Source: Ktedonobacter racemifer (GTDB lineage: Bacteria; Chloroflexota; DTOL01; JACQYG01). From it: a stretch of DNA of 11,190 bases. Positions 1-4,571 of the stretch are shown one piece after another; position 1 is the stretch's first letter, and every line of letters starts with the position of its first letter. Both the position numbers and the translations under genes were made by a program. Where the stretch lies: positions 2,227 through 13,416 of the forward strand of contig DYIS01000038.1 of NCBI GenBank assembly GCA_020723545.1, in the 5' to 3' direction. Below the pieces are notes generated by a model, which ran no database searches, had not been told where the DNA came from, and saw only the letters and a program-made list of their open reading frames with translations.

Positions 1-2
1 AG

Positions 3-647
3 GTATATAGCGCCGCCGATGGCCGGGAAGGGTTGCGACAGTTGTACGTTCGGCAACCGGACCTGGTCATCCTGGATGTGATGATGCCTCAGATCGATGG
101 TTGGGAGACGGCGCAGCGCATCCGGGAGCTGACCAACACCCCCCTGATCATGCTCACGGCAAAGGGCGAGGAGAGGGACAGGCTCAGGGGCTTTCGTCTG
201 GGAATAGATGACTACGTGATCAAGCCCTTCAGCTTCGCCGAGCTTACGGCCCGAGTGGGTGCTGTCTTGCAGCGCTCGGCTGGCTCCAGTGAGCCCAGGG
301 CCGCCCGGGCCTTCGTCAGCCGTAGCCTGGTCATCGATTTCGACCGCCACCTGGTGTTACACCACAACGAGCCAGTTGACCTCACCGCCACTGAGTTCAA
401 GCTCCTGTGCGTCCTGGTGGAGAACGCTGGGCGCGTGCTCTCCCAGGAGTATCTCCTGGAGCAGGTTTGGGGAGCGGAGTACGCCGGGGACGTGGGGTAC
501 ATCCGACGGTACATCTGGTACCTACGCCAGAAGATCGAGGAGGATCCCCATAACCCCCAGTACATCATCACCGAGCGCGGTTTCGGCTATAGCTTCCGCA
601 AGGGCCCGGAGCTGGGGTTTACCCGGGACGGTGGAGGCCCGGCTTGA
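3..647 (+). CDS. Response regulator, OmpR/PhoB family (5' truncated)
   Basis: DNA-binding two-component response regulator whose beginning lies outside the window. The frame is open from base 3, so the TTG at 33 is not the true start; about 25-30 N-terminal residues, including the acidic pocket, are missing. Visible receiver landmarks are the phospho-acceptor Asp in LVILDVMMP (codon 75-77), the conserved Thr in LTAK and the conserved Lys in IKPF. After a linker near base 290 comes an OmpR-type winged helix: LTATEFKLL, then GRVLSQEYLLEQVWG, then RRYIWYLRQKIE and ERGFGYSF at the end. It would act in the cytoplasm as a phosphorylation-controlled transcription factor. No partner histidine kinase is visible and the target genes are unknown. 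Its stop TGA (645-647) overlaps the TTG start of the next reading frame, so the broken gene downstream may once have been co-translated. Family assignment is firm; the specific pathway cannot be told. Confidence 0.93.
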   Translation, partial: VYSAADGREGLRQLYVRQPDLVILDVMMPQIDGWETAQRIRELTNTPLIMLTAKGEERDRLRGFRLGIDDYVIKPFSFAELTARVGAVLQRSAGSSEPRAARAFVSRSLVIDFDRHLVLHHNEPVDLTATEFKLLCVLVENAGRVLSQEYLLEQVWGAEYAGDVGYIRRYIWYLRQKIEEDPHNPQYIITERGFGYSFRKGPELGFTRDGGGPA

Positions 648-882
648 GCCCCAAGGATATTATTTACTTCGACAACGCCGCCACCTCCCGGCCCAAGCCG
701 CCAGAGGTGGTGCGGCAGGCGTGGATGGAGGTCAAGCTCGTTCCCACGCCCCGGGAGTTCAACCCCGACTGTGGTATGGCCCTGCACTTCCCTTGGTCGA
801 GGCCCAGCCAGCCCGGTTCGGCCCTGGGGCAGCAAGGGTGGAGTTCTGTAGTCTACATCCGTTGAAAGGTGAGACGTTATGA
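644..882 (+). pseudogene. Collapsed NifS-like cysteine desulfurase / DUF3343 chimera
   Basis: A TTG start at 644, preceded by a GGAGG-type ribosome site (around 631-637), opens a frame whose first ~28 residues match the N-terminus of class-V aminotransferase cysteine desulfurases/selenocysteine lyases (IIYFDNAATSRPKPPEVV). Without a break it becomes the middle of a DUF3343 protein, a small putative Se/S carrier: VKLVPTPREF then the conserved CG of NPDCGMAL. The whole catalytic core of the desulfurase (PLP lysine, active-site Cys) and the first part of DUF3343 are missing. Around 785-800 the DUF3343 match changes to another frame, which reads ARVEFCSLHPL and ends in TGA at 880-882, overlapping the selD ATG as ATGA. 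That overlap suggests the 3' part is the authentic gene end. Read in its first frame it stops at 863-865 (73 aa). The arrangement looks like a large deletion fusing two selenium genes, plus a one-base shift; an assembly error is the alternative. Probably non-functional as a lyase. Confidence 0.7.
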
Positions 883-1928
883 CCCGTGAAGAGATCCGCC
901 TGACGTCGCTGGCATCCTGCGCCGGCTGAGCGTCCAAACTGGGCCCGGAGGCCCTGGCGCAGGTCCTGCGCCCGCTGGCAAACCTTTTCGACCCGGCAGC
1001 CCACCCGAACCTCCTGGTGGGGCTGGGCGCTGCCGATGATGCCGCGGTCTATCGCCTGGACGAGGAGCGGGCCCTTATCGTCACGACTGACTTCTTCACC
1101 CCCATCGTGGACGATCCCTACGACTACGGGGCCATCGCCGCGGCCAACTCCTTAAGCGACGTCTACGCCATGGGGGGCGAGCCCTTCCTGGCCCTGAACA
1201 TCGCCGCTCTGCCGCCACAATTGCCGCCGGAGTTCCTGGCCGAGATCCTGCGGGGCGGGGCAGAGAAAGCCCGGGAGGCCGGGGTGATTATCGCCGGGGG
1301 CCACACCGTCCAGGACAAGGAGCCCAAGTACGGCCTGGTGGCCGTGGGCTTGGTCCACCCGGAGCATCTGTTGACCAAGGGGGGTCTCTGCCCGGGCGAT
1401 GCCCTGGTCCTCACCAAGCCCCTGGGGACTGGCATCATCACCACCGCCTTCAAAGGCGACCGCGCCGACCCCGCGCACCTGGCAGCGGCAGTGGCCAGCA
1501 TGAAGGCTCTGAACAGAACGGCCGCCCGCCTGGCCGGGGAATTCACCCTGCGGGCAGCCACCGACATCACCGGCTTCGGCTTCCTGGGGCACGCCTGGGA
1601 GATGGTCCAGGCCAGTGGCGTGGGGATGCGCCTGCGCTTTGCGGCCTTTCCCTTCCTGGAAGGGGCTCGACCCTACGCCCGCGAATGGCTCTTCCCCGGA
1701 GGCTCCCATAACAACCGCGCCTTCTACGGCCCCCATGTGAGCTTCGCCCCGGGCATCGCCGAGGAGGAAGAGATGCTCCTCTTCGATGCCCAGACCAGTG
1801 GAGGGCTCTTTTTGGCCGTGCCCGGAGACAAGCTGAGCCGCTTCCTTTCCCGGGCCGCCGAGCTGGGTCAACCGGCCTGGGCCGTGGGGGAGGTTACGGG
1901 GCCGGGGGACGAGATCGAGGTCCTCTAG
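879..1928 (+). CDS. selD: Selenide, water dikinase SelD, itself a selenoprotein (TGA = Sec17)
   Basis: SelD makes selenophosphate from selenide and ATP, the selenium donor for selenocysteine and selenouridine synthesis. ATG at 879 has a good ribosome site (AAAGGTGAG, 865-873) and overlaps the preceding TGA. The frame runs through one TGA at 927-929 and then stays open to TAG at 1926-1928, 349 residues, the normal SelD length. The N-terminus reads RLTSLASCAG-U-ASK: the TGA is codon 17 and Lys is residue 20, matching catalytic Cys17 and Lys20 of E. coli SelD. A Sec in place of that Cys is known in several bacteria. Further SelD landmarks are GAADDAAVY, TTDFFTPIVDDPYDYG, ANSLSDVYAMGG, GGHTVQD, TDITGFGFLGHAWEM, the GGSHNNR region and DAQTSGGLFLAV. 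A gene caller treating TGA as stop would begin at the internal GTG 1017 and lose the first 46 residues including the active site. It implies a complete Sec machinery elsewhere in the genome (SelA, SelB, selC). Confidence 0.95.
927..972 (+). promoter_or_regulatory. Sec UGA codon and candidate bacterial SECIS hairpin of selD
   Basis: Bacterial SECIS elements lie in the coding RNA just after the UGA, with a small stem and a loop that has G early in it. Two stems fit. The stronger is 956-962 (GGCGCAG) pairing with 966-972 (CTGCGCC), seven pairs with loop GUC; its top, GCAGGUCCUGC, resembles the E. coli fdhF SECIS tip (GCAGGUCUGC), and the loop starts 33 nt after the UGA. The other is GGGCC 941-945 with GGCCC 950-954, loop CGGA, 16 nt after the UGA. 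Both fall within the usual spacing. Which one binds SelB is not decidable by eye, and the region also codes for conserved protein, so some pairing may be chance. Confidence 0.6.
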
Positions 1929-1966
1929 CCAACGCGGCGTGAAGGCTTCTGGGCCGAGGCCATTCC

Positions 1967-1999
1967 AGACTTCCGAAGTCTCCAAGACTTCGGAAGTCT
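1967..1999. repeat. Nested perfect palindrome, 15-3-15 (REP-like or terminator)
   Basis: AGACTTCCGAAGTCT (1967-1981), spacer CCA, and AGACTTCGGAAGTCT (1985-1999) are exact reverse complements. Each arm is also almost its own reverse complement: AGACTTC and GAAGTCT flank a single central base (C in the first arm, G in the second). The element can form one 15-bp hairpin or two 7-bp mini-hairpins. It lies in the 118-base gap between selD and the DUF3842 gene. Only a short T run follows (TCTTTC), so it could be a weak terminator of the selenium block or a copy of a dispersed palindromic repeat. Confidence 0.85.
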
Positions 2000-2046
2000 T
2001 TCCCGATTGGTCGGACAACGCCGCAGGGCGGCGCGGAGGTAGAGAG

Positions 2047-2475
2047 ATGGTCATCGCCGTCATCGATGGCATGGGTGGGGGCATCGGCGCTCAGATCGTC
2101 AGCCAATTGCGCCAGGAGTTGTCAGTGGAGGTGGAGATCCTGGCCCTGGGCACCAACGCCATCGCCACGGACAAGATGATGCGGGCCAAGGCCAGCCGGG
2201 GGGCGACGGGGGAGAACGCCATCCGGGTCTCGGTGAACCTGGCCGATGCGATCCTGGCGCCCATCGGCGTGGTCATCCCCAATTCTATGATGGGCGAGAT
2301 CACCCCCGGCATCGCCGAGGCCGTAGCCGGTGCCCGCGGATACAAGCTCCTCCTGGCCATCAACCAGCCCCACTTCGAGTTCGTCGGTGTGGAGGCCCGG
2401 CCCCTGACCAAGCAGATCAGCGCGGCCATCGGGGTCATTCGGGAGCGAATGGGCTCACCGAGGCAAGGCTCTTGA
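2047..2475 (+). CDS. DUF3842 family protein
   Basis: A 142-residue protein matching the DUF3842 family as I recall it: start VIAVIDGMGGGIGAQIV (a Gly-rich, nucleotide-binding-like strand-turn-helix), then EILALGTNAIATDKMM, GATGENAI, and the PIGVVIPNSMMGEITP block. No biochemical role is established that I know of. The glycine-rich start suggests a small Rossmann-like, possibly NAD- or nucleotide-binding fold, but this is inference. The ATG at 2047 is chosen because GGAGGT (2035-2040) sits seven bases before it; the frame is open further upstream to 1939, but that stretch crosses the palindrome at 1967-1999 and shows no family similarity. It lies between the selenium and nickel blocks, and its last codons contain the -35 box of the promoter that drives the next block. 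Confidence 0.85.
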   Translation: MVIAVIDGMGGGIGAQIVSQLRQELSVEVEILALGTNAIATDKMMRAKASRGATGENAIRVSVNLADAILAPIGVVIPNSMMGEITPGIAEAVAGARGYKLLLAINQPHFEFVGVEARPLTKQISAAIGVIRERMGSPRQGS

Positions 2476-2500
2476 CAGCCGGCCTCGAACGTGGTATATT
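2472..2500 (+). promoter_or_regulatory. Sigma-70-type promoter for the cooT-lar-cbi block
   Basis: A perfect -35 box TTGACA (2472-2477) and a near-consensus -10 box TATATT (2495-2500) are separated by an optimal 17 bases. Transcription would start near 2506-2508. The -35 box overlaps the stop codon of the DUF3842 gene. It is the best promoter match in the window and is followed within 80 bases by a terminator hairpin, which implies conditional read-through into the nickel genes. Confidence 0.7.
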
Positions 2501-2505
2501 TCAGG

Positions 2506-2541
2506 CGTCGGCATGAAGCCGCGGGTTCGATCATGAAGATC
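2506..2541 (+). promoter_or_regulatory. Structured leader with two AUGAA-loop hairpins (candidate riboswitch or protein-binding leader)
   Basis: Immediately after the predicted start site come two small hairpins with the same five-base loop AUGAA. Hairpin 1 is CGGC 2509-2512 with GCCG 2518-2521, extended by a CG/CG pair (2506-2507 with 2522-2523) across a bulged U. Hairpin 2 is GAUC 2529-2532 with GAUC 2538-2541. Hairpin 2 uses bases 2536-2541, which are also the 5' side of the terminator below, so the two cannot form together: hairpin 2 could serve as an antiterminator. I see no match to the NiCo, cobalamin, fluoride or other riboswitch consensus sequences that I know. The location ahead of nickel genes suggests metal control, as inference. 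Confidence 0.4.
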
Positions 2542-2581
2542 ATTTATCCTGGCCTGAAGGCCGGGGCGATGATCTTTTTTT
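2536..2581 (+). terminator. Intrinsic terminator / attenuator before cooT
   Basis: AAGATCAT (2536-2543) pairs perfectly with ATGATCTT (2569-2576). Inside it, CCTGGCC (2548-2554) pairs with GGCCGGG (2559-2565) with one G-U pair and a UGAA loop. The hairpin runs directly into seven T bases (2575-2581). It stands between the promoter at 2472-2500 and cooT, so it would end most transcripts at about 75 nt unless prevented. A second copy of GATCAT at 2529-2534 can pair with the same 3' strand, giving an alternative register. It could also end transcription coming from the DUF3842 gene. Confidence 0.8.
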
Positions 2582-2649
2582 GTTTGTCTACGGTTCGTTG
2601 ACCTCGTTGGGACACGGACCAGTTCTAGACCAGGGAAATGGGGGCGCTC

Positions 2650-2850
2650 ATGTGTGAAGGCACAGCCTATGTGGTGCGGGACGGCCAAGAGAGGAAGGTC
2701 ATGGAGAACGTGATCCTCATCCAGCCGGAGGGTGACGAGATCCTTCTGGCCGATCTTCTGGGTAAGCGACAAATCGTGCGAGGGACGATCAAGAAGATCG
2801 ATCTCTTGAAGCACCTGGTGGTCATCGCGGAGTCAGCGGCCTGTCCTTAA
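2650..2850 (+). CDS. cooT: CooT-family nickel-binding protein
   Basis: A 66-residue protein of the CooT family, small SH3-like barrel proteins that bind Ni2+ through the Cys at position 2 and were first linked to nickel loading of carbon monoxide dehydrogenase. The sequence starts MCEGTAYVV and continues with ENVILIQPEGDEILLADLLG and GTIKKIDLLKHLVVI, the usual strand pattern. I chose ATG 2650 rather than ATG 2638 in the same frame because it places Cys at residue 2 and has a G-rich stretch (2640-2644) five bases upstream. It is the first gene after the attenuator leader and is followed 148 bases later by larE. No CODH gene is present, so here it may serve LarC or buffer nickel; that role is inferred. 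The 11 bases or so before the stop code for AESAACP, a short Cys-containing tail. Confidence 0.85.
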   Translation: MCEGTAYVVRDGQERKVMENVILIQPEGDEILLADLLGKRQIVRGTIKKIDLLKHLVVIAESAACP

Positions 2851-2852
2851 CA

Positions 2853-2875
2853 CCGTACACCTTGCAGGTGTACGG
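2853..2875. promoter_or_regulatory. Perfect 10-bp inverted repeat between cooT and larE
   Basis: CCGTACACCT (2853-2862) and AGGTGTACGG (2866-2875) are exact reverse complements separated by TGC, starting three bases after the cooT stop. No T run follows, so it is not a standard terminator. It could be an operator for a dimeric regulator, or an RNA hairpin that stabilises the cooT message or lowers read-through into larE. It does not match the NikR GTATGA/TCATAC site. Confidence 0.6.
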
Positions 2876-2998
2876 GGGCGCTGGGTGTGGCGTAGTGGCA
2901 GACGGCCCTGTCCGCCTGGGCTGTCCAACGCGGTAGGGCCACTCCAGGATGAGGCTTGCTGGCAGGTTTGTCGCGCTGGTGTACAAGGAGAACGGGCC
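2876..2998 (+). other. Non-coding, possibly structured gap before larE
   Basis: These 123 bases carry no convincing gene. They can fold: AGTGGC (2894-2899) pairs with GCCACT (2938-2943), GGCCCT (2904-2909) with AGGGCC (2935-2940), and CTGTCC occurs twice (2908-2913, 2921-2926). The only clear signal is AAGGAG (2985-2990), the ribosome site of larE. A leader RNA or simple spacer are both possible. Confidence 0.3.
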
Positions 2999-3829
2999 TT
3001 GAATTCTTTACTGGCAAAGAAAAACGACCTGGTGGGCATCCTGTGCCAGCTTGAGAGCGTGGTGGTGGCGTATTCGGGTGGGGTTGACAGCACGCTGCTC
3101 CTCAAGATGTGCCAGGATACCCTGGGCAACGAGAGGGTGCTGGCGGTGACGGCCATCTCAGAAACCTACCCCTCGGAGGAGGTGCAGGCCGCCACGCGCC
3201 TGGCCCGGTCCCTGGGGGCCAGGCACCATCTGATCACCACCGCGGAGTTGAGCAACCCCAGCTTCGCCGCCAACCCGCCCGACCGCTGCTACCACTGCAA
3301 GAGCGAGCTCTTCGGCAAGCTGAAGGAGATCGCGGTTCAGGAGGGCCTGCGGTACGTGGTAGATGGGGCCAACCGCGATGACCTGGCCGACCACCGCCCC
3401 GGCCGGTGGGCCGGCAGGGAGTTAGGTGTTCAGAGCCCCTTGCAGGAGGCAGGGCTGACCAAGGACGAGATCCGCGCCCTCTCCAGGGAGTTGGGGCTCC
3501 CCACGTGGAACAAACCATCCTTCGCTTGCCTGGCCTCTCGCCTCCCCTATGGGACGGCTATCACCAAAGAGGCCCTGGCTCAGGTCGATCAGGCCGAGGG
3601 GTTCCTGCGCCAACTGGGCGTAGGGCAACTGAGGGTCCGCCACCACGGCCCCATCGCCCGCATCGAGGTTGAGCCAGGGGATTTCCCGTTCCTGATCGCC
3701 AGGGAGAACCGCGAGCGCGTCGTGGCGCGCTTTAAGGAGATTGGTTACCTCTACGTAACCCTGGATCTTACCGGCTATCGCACCGGCAGCATGAACGAGG
3801 CGCTACAGGGTGAGAAAAGAGCAACTTAG
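2999..3829 (+). CDS. larE: LarE, ATP-dependent sulfur transferase for NPN cofactor
   Basis: LarE activates the carboxylates of the pyridinium ring made by LarB with ATP and converts them to thiocarboxylates. The 276-residue protein carries the PP-loop SGGVDS (residues 26-31) in VVVAYSGGVDSTLLLK, then SETYPSEE, VDGANRDD and GVQSPLQEAGLTKDEIR, and ends with the EVEPGDFPFL and LDLTGYRTGSMN blocks typical of LarE. Cys177 in PSFACLASRLPYG corresponds to sacrificial Cys176 of Lactobacillus plantarum LarE. In addition there is CYHC (Cys97, Cys100), so three cysteines are available as in the Thermotoga maritima type that holds a [4Fe-4S] cluster. TTG 2999 is taken as start because AAGGAG (2985-2990) precedes it by eight bases and the length equals characterised LarE; the 38-residue upstream extension to GTG 2885 looks non-coding. 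Its 3' end overlaps larB by 20 bases. Confidence 0.95.
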   Translation: MNSLLAKKNDLVGILCQLESVVVAYSGGVDSTLLLKMCQDTLGNERVLAVTAISETYPSEEVQAATRLARSLGARHHLITTAELSNPSFAANPPDRCYHCKSELFGKLKEIAVQEGLRYVVDGANRDDLADHRPGRWAGRELGVQSPLQEAGLTKDEIRALSRELGLPTWNKPSFACLASRLPYGTAITKEALAQVDQAEGFLRQLGVGQLRVRHHGPIARIEVEPGDFPFLIARENRERVVARFKEIGYLYVTLDLTGYRTGSMNEALQGEKRAT

Positions 3830-4571
3830 GGAGCTCTTGGATGCCGTCAGGACGGGCAACCTCTCGGTGGATGAGGCTCTGGAGAGGCTAAAAACCCTTC
3901 CTTACGAGGATCTGGGCTTCGCCAAGATCGACCACCATCGAGCCTTGCGCAAAGGCTTCCCGGAGGCCATCTTCTGCCTGGGGAAGAGCGCGGAGCAGGT
4001 GGCGGACATCGTCCAGAGCATGCTGCCGCACCAGGCCACGGTCCTGGCCACCAAAGTGAATGAAGGGGTCTTCAAAGCCATCCGTGCCGTGGCCCGGGGA
4101 GCGGTCTACCACCCCCTGGCGCAGCTCGTGGTCATCGGGGGCGAGCCGGAGGCCTCCAGAAAGGGGATGGTCCTGGTGCTCAGCGGCGGCACGGCGGATC
4201 TCCCGGTGGCCGAGGAGGCGGCGGTGACCGCTGAGGCCATGGGGAGCCGGGTCCAACGCCTCTACGACGTGGGAGTGGCGGGGCTGCATCGCCTCCTGGA
4301 CCAGGGCGAGAAACTCTTCGCGGCCAGGGTGGTGGTCGTCGTGGCGGGGATGGAGGGGGCCCTCGCCAGCGTCGTCGGCGGTCTGGTGGCCTGCCCGGTC
4401 ATCGCCGTGCCCACCAGCGTGGGCTATGGTGCCAGCTTCCAGGGCCTGGCGGCGCTGCTGGGGATGCTGAACAGTTGTGCTCCGGGCGTGGCGGTGGTGA
4501 ACATCGACAACGGTTTCGGCGCCGGCTACCTGGCGAGCATAATCAACCGCCTGGGCCAGGTGACAGAATGA
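3810..4571 (+). CDS. larB: LarB, NaAD carboxylase/hydrolase for NPN cofactor
   Basis: LarB carries out the first step of nickel-pincer nucleotide synthesis: it carboxylates the pyridinium ring of nicotinic acid adenine dinucleotide and splits the phosphoanhydride. The 253-residue protein has an N-terminal helical part (SVDEALERLKTLPYEDLGFA, then DHHRALRKGFPEAIFCLGK) and a C-terminal PurE-like domain with VLSGGTADLPVAEEAAVTAE, VVVVAGMEGALASVVGGL and PTSVGYGASFQGLAAL. Cys223, just before APGVAVVNIDNGFGAG, corresponds to the catalytic Cys221 of L. plantarum LarB. The GTG start at 3810 lies inside the end of larE; the ribosome site is weak (GAGG near 3797-3800), so translation is probably coupled to larE. 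Its TGA overlaps the larC ATG as ATGA. Confidence 0.95.
   Translation: MRKEQLRELLDAVRTGNLSVDEALERLKTLPYEDLGFAKIDHHRALRKGFPEAIFCLGKSAEQVADIVQSMLPHQATVLATKVNEGVFKAIRAVARGAVYHPLAQLVVIGGEPEASRKGMVLVLSGGTADLPVAEEAAVTAEAMGSRVQRLYDVGVAGLHRLLDQGEKLFAARVVVVVAGMEGALASVVGGLVACPVIAVPTSVGYGASFQGLAALLGMLNSCAPGVAVVNIDNGFGAGYLASIINRLGQVTE

Noticed and set aside
780..800. Programmed -1 frameshift in the DUF3343 part
   Set aside because: No recognisable slippery heptamer or downstream stimulator; a simple base deletion in an already broken gene is more likely.
1017..1928. A SelD starting at the internal GTG at 1017
   Set aside because: It lacks the active site and has no ribosome site. The upstream in-frame ATG with Sec codon fits the family length and motifs.
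1939..2046. N-terminal extension of the DUF3842 protein from GTG 1939
   Set aside because: It runs through the palindrome and has no family similarity; GGAGGT supports ATG 2047.
1152..2084. Antisense frame of about 310 codons opposite selD
   Set aside because: Gly/Pro/Gln-rich shadow with no motif; selD explains the region.
2506..2581. Known NiCo, cobalamin or fluoride riboswitch
   Set aside because: Too short or lacking the conserved sequence blocks as I remember them; kept only as an unclassified leader.
2638..2649. CooT start at ATG 2638
   Set aside because: This would place four residues before the conserved Met-Cys start, and the AGGGA sequence is too close to that ATG.
2881..2960. 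tRNA-like stretch before larE
   Set aside because: No T-arm GGTTCRA, no anticodon arm and no acceptor pairing.
2885..2998. N-terminal extension of LarE from GTG 2885
   Set aside because: The extra 38 residues have no family similarity and are Cys/Pro/Arg-rich. A good ribosome site precedes TTG 2999, which gives the standard length.
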